Both the position numbers and the translations under genes were made by a program. This document shows positions 8,550 to 17,014 of a stretch of 64,000 nt of DNA, piece by piece (position 1 is the stretch's first letter; each line of letters opens with the position of its first letter). The notes under the pieces are model-generated. The model made no database searches. It was not told where the DNA came from and saw only the letters and a program-made list of their open reading frames with translations. The stretch comes from Martelella sp. HB161492. GTDB taxonomy: Bacteria; Pseudomonadota; Alphaproteobacteria; Rhizobiales; Rhizobiaceae. The stretch is from positions 186,001 through 250,000 of the forward strand of contig NZ_JAATVV010000008.1 in the NCBI RefSeq assembly GCF_013184775.1, given 5' to 3'.

Positions 8550-9581
8550 TCAGGCCTTGCGGGCCATATTGAATGTATTGAAAATCGCCTCGACCTCTTC
8601 ATGGGTCTTTGCGACATCGACGCGCTTTTCGCCGAGCATCGCATCGGCGCGCTTGAGACGCACAAGCGTGTCGACGCTCAGTGGACGGGCGGCTTTGGCC
8701 GCCGCCTCGCTGTCAGCAAGCGTGCCCTGGCTGTGCAGCGCGATGTCATAGCCGGCATCAAGCACACCGGCGACGCGTGATGCCCAGGAGCCGCTGAGTG
8801 CTTCCATGGTCACGCAGTCGGAAATCAGCACGCCGTCATAGCCCATGCGCGTGCGGATAAAGTCGCAGACCGGTGCGGAGACGGAAGCGACCGTCGCCGG
8901 GTCGATCTCGGAATAGATCACATGGGCGACCATGGCCCAGGGAGCATGTTTCAGCGCCAGAAATGGCTTGAAATCGGAGGCAAACAGGGTCTCGAGCGGT
9001 GTCGAGATGGTCGGCAGCTCGAGATGCGGATCGACGGTGACGCGGCCATAGCCCGGAATATGCTTGATGATCGGCATCGACCCGACCGCAAGCATGGCCT
9101 CGACGACAATACGGCCAAGTTCGGTGACCACTTCGGGGTCATCGGAAAAAGCGCGTCCGCCGATAACCTCATGCATGCCCTTGAGCTGCAGATCGATCAC
9201 CGGGGTGGTGCCGGAGCCGAGTTTCAGCTCGGACAGCATTGAGCCCATGGCGAGCGTCGAGAGTTTCAGTGCGCGTTTCGCCGCCTCCATATCCTTCATC
9301 GCCAGGGCGCCGAAATCACCCAGCGCCCGAAACAGCGGCCAGTTGCCATTGTTCAGCCGCTGAACACGCCCGCCCTCCTGATCGATGTAGACAGGTGCAT
9401 CAGCGCGGCCGACGGCATCACGAAACTGATCGACCATGGCACGGATCTGGTCCGGTTCTTCGAGATTCCGGCGAAACAGAAACAGGCCATAGGGATTGGT
9501 CTCACGGAAAAAGGCGATTTCATCCGCGCTCAGGGAGAGACCCGGCATCCCGACAAAAAGCGCAAGCGGCGTTGAAGACAT
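8550..9581 (-). CDS. Glycoside hydrolase family 3, beta-N-acetylhexosaminidase (NagZ-like)
   Basis: Predicted cytoplasmic enzyme (343 residues, no signal peptide) that removes terminal beta-GlcNAc residues. Seen: YIDQEGGRVQRL (substrate pocket), KHIPGYGRVTVDPHLELP with the Asp-x-His pair that serves as acid/base in NagZ, and ISDCVTMEALSG, where the Asp after Ser is the nucleophile. In NagZ the first motif is normally KHFPGHG, so the second His is Tyr here, and SDD is SDC; the key catalytic residues are kept. The context with a chitooligosaccharide-type importer argues for hydrolysis of imported chitobiose rather than (or besides) cell-wall recycling. Confidence 0.85.
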   Translation of the reverse strand: MSSTPLALFVGMPGLSLSADEIAFFRETNPYGLFLFRRNLEEPDQIRAMVDQFRDAVGRADAPVYIDQEGGRVQRLNNGNWPLFRALGDFGALAMKDMEAAKRALKLSTLAMGSMLSELKLGSGTTPVIDLQLKGMHEVIGGRAFSDDPEVVTELGRIVVEAMLAVGSMPIIKHIPGYGRVTVDPHLELPTISTPLETLFASDFKPFLALKHAPWAMVAHVIYSEIDPATVASVSAPVCDFIRTRMGYDGVLISDCVTMEALSGSWASRVAGVLDAGYDIALHSQGTLADSEAAAKAARPLSVDTLVRLKRADAMLGEKRVDVAKTHEEVEAIFNTFNMARKA

Positions 9582-9593
9582 GACAGACGACTT

Positions 9594-10076
9594 TCAGCTC
9601 TGGTGTTTGTCGCGGAGAAGTCCGCGATAGATATCTTCGCCATCGGACGGGATGACGATCGCTCCCACGGCCTTCTGGTAGAATTCCGTCGGACCGGCAG
9701 CGCCGATGATGGCATAGGCATAGCCATCATCCTTCAACGCCCGAAGCGCCCGGTAAAGCAGAACCTTGCCGATTCCCTTGCCGCGCGAGGCCTCATCCAC
9801 CCCGGTAGGACCAAAGAAACCGCGCGCTGTGGCATTGTAGCAGGCAAAACCGACCAGCCGTCCCGCATCTGTGGCAATGAAACAGCCCGGAGGCTTCTGC
9901 GCCATGGCCACCTGAACTTCACTTGCCCAATAGCGGCTGAAATTTTTCTCGGCCCATTCAATGATGAAATGGCTCTCCGGCGGAAGAGCCCTGCGTACCG
10001 TCACAGTCTCAGCCACGCGCGCCGAAGACAGCGCCTCAAACCGGCGCGCATAGAGATTTACCAGAAGATCCGCCAT
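9594..10076 (-). CDS. GNAT-family N-acetyltransferase
   Basis: 160 residues. The acetyl-CoA pyrophosphate loop is RGKGIGKVLLYRAL (about 108-121), preceded by the beta-strands LVGFACYNATARGFFGPTGV and followed by YAIIGAAGPTEFYQKAVGA, a normal GNAT core. It is the first gene of the 10076-3214 operon and lies 12 bases before the hexosaminidase. Its place suggests action on an amino sugar (for example re-acetylation of glucosamine units), but the acceptor cannot be read from the sequence. Confidence 0.8.
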   Translation of the reverse strand: MADLLVNLYARRFEALSSARVAETVTVRRALPPESHFIIEWAEKNFSRYWASEVQVAMAQKPPGCFIATDAGRLVGFACYNATARGFFGPTGVDEASRGKGIGKVLLYRALRALKDDGYAYAIIGAAGPTEFYQKAVGAIVIPSDGEDIYRGLLRDKHQS

Positions 10077-10600
10077 CGCCTTCCCCCCGAATGCGCCGGA
10101 AACAATACCAATCTAAAACAAATAAGAACCAGAATTTCGCAATTGGCAAGCGATGAATGACATATCTCGCCTGCGGCACGGCGGGATACTGTGGAATTCG
10201 CGCTGATCCCGGCATGACCGACCCGGCTCTACCGCCCCTTAAATTCATCCAATATACTGGTTTTTATGTATTAAATCAGATTCAGTGATCAATTTCCGAT
10301 GGATAGCACTGATCCTGCGGCCGCAGCGCCAGCAAAGATGACAGCTTGCCCGGGAGGTGGTACGCGTCCAACGCGATTGGTCTTAAATGGGTTTCATGCA
10401 AACGGGTTGAACGGACATTCCGTGACCAGAAAAAAACGTCTTCCGATGGCGCATAATGTCAGCGCTTTCACTTGCACGTAAACCGTATTAATGTCCCCTC
10501 TCCGAAGCGGCTGATCCGGTTACCCCGGCCGCTGGAACAGTCCGGTCCGAAATGTTCCGCTGCCTGAGTAGAACATATCTGCCAAAACGAGAGAGTACCT
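10077..10600. promoter_or_regulatory. Divergent intergenic region: promoters of the chitobiose-like operon and the cyclase gene
   Basis: 524 bases without a supported gene. On the minus strand CTGATT, a 17-base gap and TATATT (within about 10250-10285) make a weak sigma-70-like promoter for the 10076 operon; the TATATT overlaps the operator candidate at 10249-10261. The right half (10300-10600) has no clear hairpin or palindrome. Confidence 0.4.
10249..10261. promoter_or_regulatory. Candidate GntR/HutC operator upstream of the chitobiose-like operon
   Basis: CCAATATACTGGT; its minus strand reads ACCAGTATATTGG. The 8-mer ACCAGTAT recurs at 16217-16224 in front of the gntR gene, and ACCAGT is the arm of the perfect palindrome at 17015-17031 in front of the NanE-ROK gene. 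The site covers the probable -10 of the 10076 operon, a position suited to repression. Confidence 0.45.
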
Positions 10601-12055
10601 GTGAACGATAAGTCGTCTGAAACGCAGATGTTCGAACTGGCCCCTGTGGCCATGTGGCTCGAAGATTTCTCTGATGTGAAAGCCATATTTGAGCGATGGC
10701 GCCGTGAGGGCGTCAGCGATATTCTCAGCTTTCTCACGCAACACCCGGCACAGGTTCTTGAATGCGCGCGCGCCATCAAGGTCCTGCGGGTCAATGCCAG
10801 AACGCTTGAACTCTTCGAGGCGCGGGATTTCAGCCATCTGGTCGCCAATCTTGAAACCATGTTCGCTGGCGACATGATGGAGACCCACCTCAACGAGCTG
10901 ATCCAGCTTTTCGAGGGCAAGACCAGTTTTGCAAGCGACACCGTGAATTACACGCTGACCGGGAAGCGCCTCGATATCCACCTTCAGGGCACCGTCCTGC
11001 CCGGCGCCGAGCACAGTCTCGAGCGCGTTCTGGTGACAACGCAGGATGTGACAGCGCTCGAGGATGCCCGCCGCGCGGAGCGCAGCCAGATGCTTTATGC
11101 CAAGGGCCTGTTCGAGCACTCGCCGGTGTCGCTCTGGGTCGAGGATTTCAGCCGCATTCGCCTGATGATGGAAGATCTGCGCCAGCGCGGCATATCCGAT
11201 CTCAGGGTTTTCACCGATGTTCACCCCGAATTCGTGCGCCAGTGCATGCGTGAAATCCGGGTTATCGACGTCAATCAGGCAACCCTGGAGCTGTTCAACG
11301 CCCCGGACCAGCAATCCCTTTTGCAGAACCAGCACATCATTTTCCGCGACGACATGCAGGAGCCTTTCCGCGAACAGCTGATCGATCTTTGGGAAGGCCG
11401 GCTGATGCATGTCCGCGAGGTGATGAACTACGCGCTGGACGGCTCGCAACGTTATGTCCTGCTGCAGTTTTCCGTCTTTCCAGGATATGAGAAGGACTGG
11501 TCTCTGGTGCTCGTGTCGCTGACGGATATCACCGCCCGCAAGAAGGCCGAGGCCTATCTGGAATATCTCGGCAAGCATGACGTGCTGACAAAGCTCTATA
11601 ACCGCGCCTTCTACAGCGATGAGATCAACCGGCTGAACCGCAAGTCATTCCGCCCCGTCGCGATCCTGATCATCGATCTGAACGGGCTGAAGGAAGCCAA
11701 TGACACACTCGGCCATGATGCCGGCGACAGCCTGCTCAGGCGGCTTGGCGAAGTTCTGAACGAGGCCGTGTCGCAGCCCAATTGTGTCGCACGGATAGGC
11801 GGCGATGAATTCGCCGTCCTCATGCCGGGCGCGCAGCTGGAGGACGCCACACTGATGGCCGACGATATCGGCCGGCTTCTGCACATCAACAACCAGTATT
11901 ATTCCCAGCACCCTTTGAGCATCTCCGTCGGGATCGACGTTTGTGCCGAGGGTGAGCCCATGGAAACAGCGATTCGCCGGGCCGATAAGGAAATGTATCG
12001 CCAGAAACGTGCATTCTATGCGGTCAAGCCCAGCAATAGCGTATCGCAACGCTAG
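10601..12055 (+). CDS. Diguanylate cyclase with two tandem PAS-like units
   Basis: Predicted soluble sensor that makes cyclic di-GMP from GTP. Residues about 10-155 and 165-310 are an internal duplication: both begin FE(L/H)xPVxxWxEDFS, contain G(V/I)SDxxxF, a Cys-Arg-x-Ile step, VNxxTLELF and NYxLxG, and end in LVxxxDxTA. These are PAS-like sensor domains. The GGDEF domain follows (HDVLTKLYNRAFY near 326, intact GGDEF at 400-404). The RxxD product-inhibition site expected five residues before GGDEF is absent (SQPNCVARI), so feedback inhibition by that route is unlikely. The GTG start is preceded by GAGAG. A rhizobial palindromic repeat begins 3 bases after the stop. Confidence 0.88.
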   Translation: MNDKSSETQMFELAPVAMWLEDFSDVKAIFERWRREGVSDILSFLTQHPAQVLECARAIKVLRVNARTLELFEARDFSHLVANLETMFAGDMMETHLNELIQLFEGKTSFASDTVNYTLTGKRLDIHLQGTVLPGAEHSLERVLVTTQDVTALEDARRAERSQMLYAKGLFEHSPVSLWVEDFSRIRLMMEDLRQRGISDLRVFTDVHPEFVRQCMREIRVIDVNQATLELFNAPDQQSLLQNQHIIFRDDMQEPFREQLIDLWEGRLMHVREVMNYALDGSQRYVLLQFSVFPGYEKDWSLVLVSLTDITARKKAEAYLEYLGKHDVLTKLYNRAFYSDEINRLNRKSFRPVAILIIDLNGLKEANDTLGHDAGDSLLRRLGEVLNEAVSQPNCVARIGGDEFAVLMPGAQLEDATLMADDIGRLLHINNQYYSQHPLSISVGIDVCAEGEPMETAIRRADKEMYRQKRAFYAVKPSNSVSQR

Positions 12056-12057
12056 CC

Positions 12058-12152
12058 GTCGTCCTTTTGGATGCACCAGGACGCTCTATCGTATTGAATC
12101 CACGAATCGTTCTTTTCGAAAATCGATTCCGATTTTCGAGCCGATGCGCTAG
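12058..12152 (+). repeat. Rhizobial intergenic palindromic repeat, copy A
   Basis: Contains a 9-bp perfect stem CGAAAATCG / CGATTTTCG (12117-12125 with 12130-12138, loop ATTC) and ends GAGCCGATGCGCTAG. The last 38 bases (12115-12152) are identical to 14957-14994 in copy B. It begins just after the cyclase stop, so it may also serve as terminator or mRNA 3-prime end. Confidence 0.8.
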
Positions 12153-12282
12153 GTCGCACGGATCCGCCCACGGGCCGGAAGGATTGCGCTAACAGGTTGA
12201 ATCTGAACATCCGCCCCAAGACAGACGCACGGAATTCGCGTAATATCCGTCGATGACCGTCCCGGGGAGGATCAAGGCCGCG

Positions 12283-14892
12283 ATGAGCCGACGCAAGGCT
12301 GAAACACATCCGACGACCGCAAGGCACGACTGGAAGCGCCTTTCCATTGCAGCAGGGCTCACCTTGCTGGTCGTCACGATCCTGCTCGGCGTGCTGGTAT
12401 CGCAGCTTATGCGCGAACTGAATGATCTGCGCGAAAGCTCAAAAGACAACCTTCAGTGGTCGCTCGCCCAGCTTCAGGTTGAACTTCTGACCCTGCGTGA
12501 AGCCGCCGATGCGGTCGGACACGCCCCCACGGCCGAATCGCTCGCCGAACTGCGTCAGCGCTTCGACATTTTCTACAGCCGCATTGACACCCTTCAGACC
12601 GGGCCGGTCTTTATCGATGTCGCATCGGACGCAAAAACCGGCGCAGCCTTGAAGGAAATAAGGCTGCTTCTGGATGGTGCCCTGCCGATGATCGACGGCA
12701 GCGACACCGTGCTGACCGAAGGGATCCCCTGGCTTGAGCAGAATTTTGCGGCCATGCAGCCGAGTGTCCGCGAGATCGCCCTCGCCGGCGTGGACACCCT
12801 TGCCCGCAACGCCGACTATGAACGGGAAACCTTTTCCCATCTCCTGACGCAAACCGTTCTGCTTGCCTGCGGTGTCATCATCACCATGCTGCTGGCCCTT
12901 TTCATGCTGATCTGGCAATTCCGCATTGCTCGATTTCGGACCGAGGAACTCAAGGCCCGCAACCGCCTTTACGAGAGTGCCATCAATGCGTCTCTTGACG
13001 CCATTGTCGTCTCCAATGAAACCGGAACGATCCTTGATTTCAATCCCGCGGCCGAGCGGCTTTTCGGCTATACCCGCGACAGCGTTATCGGCAAGAGTGC
13101 CGAAAACCTGATCATCCCGCCCACGGACAGGCAGCTGCACCGCCAGCGCCGCCAACAGCTGCTGGCGCAGGCACCGGACGATATCCTGCTCTCCGGACGG
13201 CAGGAAATCGATGCCATGCGGGCCGATGGCGAAACCATTCCGGTTGAGCTCTCCCTCGGCCTGACCCGCCACGGTGACGGACAAATCCTGACCACCTACA
13301 TGCGCGATATCTCCGAGCGCCGTCTGGCACAAAGGGCGATGGCCGAGGCGCGCGATGATGCACTCGCAACGGCCAAGGCGAAATCCGATTTTCTCGCCAT
13401 CATGAGCCATGAAATGCGCACGCCGCTGAACGGCGTCATGGGGCTTCTGGATCTGCTGAGCGAGACCCGTCTGACGGCCAAACAGCGCGATTACGTGAAG
13501 ACTGCAATCACATCCGGCGAGATCCTGCAACGCCATGTCGACGATGTCTTGAACATCAACCGGATTGAGGCCGGAGCGACAAGATTGCAGCCGACCCGTT
13601 TTCCGGTGGCCCCGCTGCTCACGGAGCTCAAGAAGATCAATGAACCGGCGGCGATTGCACGCGGCAACAGGATTGAAACAGAGATTTCCAAGGGCGCGGA
13701 TAGCTTCATCCAGGATCGCCAGGCGCTGCGCCAGGTTCTGATCAACCTGATCGGCAATGCCGTCAAATTCACCGAAAACGGCACGATCCTGCTCAAGGCC
13801 CAACAGCATCGGCAGGACGGCACTTTCGAGTTCTCGGTCAGCGATACCGGCATCGGCATTTCCAAGGAAGACGCCGCGCGGATTTTCGACGATTTCGTGA
13901 TGCTGGATCCGTCCTACAAGCGCACAGCGCCGGGCTCGGGCCTCGGCCTCGGCATTTCGCGCCGGATCACAGAACTGATGGGGGGCACGCTCGGGGTTAC
14001 CAGCGAGCCGGGCCATGGCAGCCGTTTCTTCCTGCGACTGCCGCCACTCGCCCTGCCCGCCGCCGCGGAGAAAACCACAGCCGAACCGCTGACCGCGGGC
14101 AAGGACCCCGGTGAGACTGTCCCGCTTTCGGTGCTGCTGGTGGAAGACAATGAGACCAACCGCTTCGTTGCCCGGGAAATGCTGAAGCGTCACGGCTGCC
14201 GGATTACGGAAGCAAGTGACGGCGAGGAAGGCGTAGCACAGGCAGAGAATGCCCGCTTCGATCTCATTCTCATGGATGTCAGCATGCCCCGCCTCGATGG
14301 CATCGCCGCGACAGGCATGATCCGCAACGGGAACGGCCCCAACCGCAACACCCCGATTGTCGGGCTCACCGCCCATGCGCTGCCGGAAGATGGCGCAAGG
14401 CTGAAAGATGCCGGCATGCAGGACATCATGCTCAAGCCGCTTCGCGCTGCAACCGTTTCAGACCTGGTCGCCCGCTTCGCCGCAGCATCGGTGGAGAGAG
14501 ACGAGACGCCGCCTCCTGCTTCAGACCGGCCGGAGGACCTGCTTGACCTCCAGACACTCGGAGAACTGGCCGAGGCTCTGCCCAGAAAACTGTTTAATCA
14601 GCAGCTCGACCGTTTCGTCGAGGAGCTGGCGGAATCACGCCATCGCTTCTGTGATGCTCCGACAGAAGGCAGCGATCTTGATGCGCTGGCCGCCTGTGCC
14701 CACAAGATGGCTGGCTCCGCTGCGGTCTTCGGCGCAACGGTGCTCAGGCTGAAACTCATCGAGGTCGAATCGGCGGCAAAACATGGCGATTCACAGCAGA
14801 TTGCGCCGCTTTGCGAGAGCGCCCATCTGACGGCGAAGGGCACGCTCAACGCGATCAAGACCTTTGCCCGCAGCTATGGCGCTGCCGATTAG
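12283..14892 (+). CDS. Hybrid histidine kinase (sensor-PAS-HisKA-HATPase-REC-HPt)
   Basis: Membrane-bound phosphorelay kinase, 869 residues. Two transmembrane segments (about 22-44 and 186-212) enclose a periplasmic helical sensor; then a PAS domain (about 225-355), HisKA with AIMSHEMRTPLNG (phospho-His 376), the ATPase with N-box INLIGNAVKFTENG and G-boxes SDTGIGI and GSGLGLGIS, a receiver with LILMDVSMPRLDG (Asp 665), and a C-terminal HPt domain with AHKMAGSAAVFGA (His 807). So the whole relay from His to Asp to His is on one chain, and an unlinked response regulator is needed as output. The architecture is BarA/ArcB-like; the signal is unknown. ATG 12283 has AAGG nearby; ATG 12253 in the same frame has no ribosome binding site but cannot be excluded. 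Confidence 0.88.
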   Translation: MSRRKAETHPTTARHDWKRLSIAAGLTLLVVTILLGVLVSQLMRELNDLRESSKDNLQWSLAQLQVELLTLREAADAVGHAPTAESLAELRQRFDIFYSRIDTLQTGPVFIDVASDAKTGAALKEIRLLLDGALPMIDGSDTVLTEGIPWLEQNFAAMQPSVREIALAGVDTLARNADYERETFSHLLTQTVLLACGVIITMLLALFMLIWQFRIARFRTEELKARNRLYESAINASLDAIVVSNETGTILDFNPAAERLFGYTRDSVIGKSAENLIIPPTDRQLHRQRRQQLLAQAPDDILLSGRQEIDAMRADGETIPVELSLGLTRHGDGQILTTYMRDISERRLAQRAMAEARDDALATAKAKSDFLAIMSHEMRTPLNGVMGLLDLLSETRLTAKQRDYVKTAITSGEILQRHVDDVLNINRIEAGATRLQPTRFPVAPLLTELKKINEPAAIARGNRIETEISKGADSFIQDRQALRQVLINLIGNAVKFTENGTILLKAQQHRQDGTFEFSVSDTGIGISKEDAARIFDDFVMLDPSYKRTAPGSGLGLGISRRITELMGGTLGVTSEPGHGSRFFLRLPPLALPAAAEKTTAEPLTAGKDPGETVPLSVLLVEDNETNRFVAREMLKRHGCRITEASDGEEGVAQAENARFDLILMDVSMPRLDGIAATGMIRNGNGPNRNTPIVGLTAHALPEDGARLKDAGMQDIMLKPLRAATVSDLVARFAAASVERDETPPPASDRPEDLLDLQTLGELAEALPRKLFNQQLDRFVEELAESRHRFCDAPTEGSDLDALAACAHKMAGSAAVFGATVLRLKLIEVESAAKHGDSQQIAPLCESAHLTAKGTLNAIKTFARSYGAAD

Positions 14893-14994
14893 AGCGCCGT
14901 GCGTCCTTTTGGACGCAGCAGGACGCTCGATCTTATTGAATTGACGCATCGTTCTCTTCGAAAATCGATTCCGATTTTCGAGCCGATGCGCTAG
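14891..14994 (+). repeat. Rhizobial intergenic palindromic repeat, copy B
   Basis: Starts inside the stop codon of the histidine kinase. It holds two stems: GCGTCC-TTTT-GGACGC (14901-14916) and the CGAAAATCG/CGATTTTCG stem followed by GAGCCGATGCGCTAG. Direct orientation relative to copy A, with a 38-base identical tail. It probably ends the kinase transcript. Confidence 0.8.
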
Positions 14995-15097
14995 CCACCC
15001 GCGCCGTCGCTTTTCTATACGAAAGCGTAGCGCACTGCGCCGAAGAGGCCGGTGCATGACCTTAGGCACGCTCCCGCTCTTATCTCGCCCCACTACA

Positions 15098-15127
15098 ATA
15101 TGGATCCAGATTGAATTTTTCCGCCCG
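15098..15127 (+). repeat. TATGGATCCA / GAATTTTT element, copy 1
   Basis: TATGGATCCA, a 4-base gap, GAATTTTT and a C/G-rich tail, about 100 bases before the glycosyltransferase start. A near copy with a 5-base gap sits at 16221-16249, just before the gntR gene. The core TGGATCCA is self-complementary. It could be a shared promoter or regulator site, or a small duplication. Confidence 0.4.
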
Positions 15128-15228
15128 GCGAGATTGAGGGCGCGCAATCACGGTTCACAAGGCACTGGCCACGAGAGCCGCTATCAGCGCCCCGCCTTGA
15201 CCAGGCACCCGGTCCAGGGAGACCAAAC

Positions 15229-16215
15229 ATGCCGACATTTTCGGTCATCATCACTTGCTTCAACGCCGCCTCGACACTGGCCCAGACGCTCACCGCGGTC
15301 CTTGATCAGAGTTTCTGGGATCTTGAGATCATCGTTGTCGACCGCGGGTCGACAGATGAAACGCTGGCAATCGCCCGCGCCTATGCCAGCCGCAGCAGCC
15401 GCATCAAGCTGATAACGCAACACGAGAACAACCCGGCAGCAGCCTGCAACCGCGCTGCCCTCAATCATGCTGGCGGACGCTACCTCGCCTTTCTTCAGCC
15501 TGGCGATCTGTGGTCGCTGGACAAGCTCGATCTGGTGGCGCGGCGGCTGGAAAAAAGCGATGCGCCCGATCTCGTCTGCGGCAGGGTCGCCTTCTTCCGC
15601 GACCGCCCCGAACAGGCCGTGGCCAGATCAAGCCTATCCACTGTCGCACTCACGGTAGCGGATCTGCTGGCTGGCGATGGCATCTGCACCCGCTCCAATG
15701 TCGTGGTCACACGCAACGCCTTTACTGCCTCCGGCGGGTTCGACGCCTCAATCGCCGGCACGGCTGAAACCGAATGGCTGATCCGCCTTGCGGCCTCCGG
15801 CCGCCGCCTTGTGGGCATGAACGACATTGTCGTCTTCCAGCCGGTCAAGGACGGCCAGCTCCTGAACGACATCGCCGCCTGGCGCGCGGGCTGGGAAGCC
15901 GCCCGAAAAACCGCGATCAGGGCCGACCGCAGCCTGTCTCCTTCGACACTGCGCCTTGCTGAGGCAACGCATCTGAGCAGGCTGGCGCAGCATGCATTAT
16001 GCACTGGTGCCGGACGCGGCACCGCCTTTCGGCTGGCGGCAGAGGCGCTGCGGATAAGCCCGGCATTGCCACTGCGCCAGCCGCAGCTTTACGGCCTGAT
16101 AATGGCCGCGCTGCTGGAAAAGGCCAGCCTCCTGCCACCGCCGTCGCACCGGCAATGGCGCCGCTGTACCGGTCCCGATCAGCAGATGGGGCGTGGATTT
16201 GCCAAACCGGATTAA
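15229..16215 (+). CDS. Glycosyltransferase family 2
   Basis: 328 residues. The GT-A fold start FSVIITCFNAASTLAQTLTA is followed by DLEIIVVDRGSTDETL (nucleotide-sugar binding; the usual Asp-Gly-Ser is Arg-Gly-Ser), AACNRAALNHAGGRYLAFLQPGD (the position of the metal-binding DxD is PGD) and AGTAETEWLIRLAASGR, which carries the likely catalytic acidic residues. No membrane helices are evident. It is not next to polysaccharide genes, so its product is unknown. GGGAG precedes the ATG. Its stop lies directly before an operator candidate for the downstream gntR. Confidence 0.75.
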   Translation: MPTFSVIITCFNAASTLAQTLTAVLDQSFWDLEIIVVDRGSTDETLAIARAYASRSSRIKLITQHENNPAAACNRAALNHAGGRYLAFLQPGDLWSLDKLDLVARRLEKSDAPDLVCGRVAFFRDRPEQAVARSSLSTVALTVADLLAGDGICTRSNVVVTRNAFTASGGFDASIAGTAETEWLIRLAASGRRLVGMNDIVVFQPVKDGQLLNDIAAWRAGWEAARKTAIRADRSLSPSTLRLAEATHLSRLAQHALCTGAGRGTAFRLAAEALRISPALPLRQPQLYGLIMAALLEKASLLPPPSHRQWRRCTGPDQQMGRGFAKPD

Positions 16216-16216
16216 T

Positions 16217-16249
16217 ACCAGTATGGATCCAATAGAGAATTTTTGCCCC
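16217..16249 (+). promoter_or_regulatory. Candidate autoregulatory site of the GntR regulator
   Basis: The 10-mer TAATACCAGT (16213-16222) is repeated exactly at 17011-17020. Here it continues as ACCAGTATGG (CCA-GTA-TGG at 16218-16226), then TGGATCCA and the GAATTTTT element. It lies between the glycosyltransferase stop and the regulator start, where autorepression would act. Confidence 0.45.
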
Positions 16250-16260
16250 GGATCCGCGCC

Positions 16261-17013
16261 ATGTCTGTTTCACGCCAGCTCCTCGATATCCTGCGACAGG
16301 ATCTCGGCCAGTCCTCGCCCGATATCCCGCTCTACAAGCGACTAAAATCAGCGCTTGAAGGCATCATCCTGTCAAATGCGCTCAAGGCGGGAGAAACCCT
16401 GCCCGGCGAACGCGCGCTGGCCGAAGCGCTTTCGCTCTCCCGGGTCACGGTCCGCAAGAGCTTTGCACTGCTGGAAGAAGAAGGACTTTTACTGCGGCGC
16501 CATGGCGCGCGAACGGAAATCGGCTCACGGGTGGAGAAATCCCTGTCGACGCTGACCAGCTTTTCGGAAGATATCCGTGCCCGTGGCATGGAGCCAGGAT
16601 GTCTTTGGATTTCAAAGATAATAACGCGTCCATCACCAACAGAAATGATGGCGCTCGGCCTTGGTGCCCATGAAATGGTGATGCGCATGCGCCGGGTGAG
16701 AACTGCGGATGAAAAGCCGATCGCGGTCGAAACGGCAACGATCCCCCAGCGCTTCCTGCCCGCACCGGATATGGTGAAGGAGTCGCTCTACGAAGCGCTT
16801 GCGGCACGTGGCTTCCTGCCCGACCGCGCCGTGCAGCGCATGCGGGCACGGCCGGCCACTGCCGAAGATGCCCGCTATCTTTCCTGCCCTCCAGCCTCGC
16901 CCTTGCTGGTGACCGAACGGCGCTGCTTCCTGGCTGGTGGCGAGGTCGTCGAATATTGCGAGACCAACTACCGCGGTGACGTGTATGACTTCGTGTTCGA
17001 GCTGCAACGATAA
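16261..17013 (+). CDS. GntR-family transcriptional regulator, HutC subfamily
   Basis: About 250 residues. The N-terminal winged helix has PLYKRLKSALEGII, LPGERALAEALSLSRVTVRK and LLLRRHGARTEIG, the canonical GntR DNA reader. The C-terminal UTRA ligand domain (about 95-245) has MRMRRVRTADEKPIAVET, FLPAP and LLVTERRCFLAGGEVVEYCETNYRGDVYDF. UTRA regulators of the NagR/DasR type bind amino-sugar phosphates. It stands just before the NanE-ROK gene and ACCAGT sites, so it probably represses amino-sugar uptake and catabolism until GlcNAc-6-P or a related ester accumulates. ATG 16261 is taken as start; a TTG at 16243 is possible. Confidence 0.85.
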   Translation: MSVSRQLLDILRQDLGQSSPDIPLYKRLKSALEGIILSNALKAGETLPGERALAEALSLSRVTVRKSFALLEEEGLLLRRHGARTEIGSRVEKSLSTLTSFSEDIRARGMEPGCLWISKIITRPSPTEMMALGLGAHEMVMRMRRVRTADEKPIAVETATIPQRFLPAPDMVKESLYEALAARGFLPDRAVQRMRARPATAEDARYLSCPPASPLLVTERRCFLAGGEVVEYCETNYRGDVYDFVFELQR

Positions 17014-17014
17014 T

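Noticed and set aside
12439-14376. Antisense open frame of 645 codons opposite the hybrid histidine kinase
   Set aside because: It is a codon-bias shadow in GC-rich DNA: the plus strand has every kinase motif in order, and the antisense product shows no domain and no ribosome binding site.
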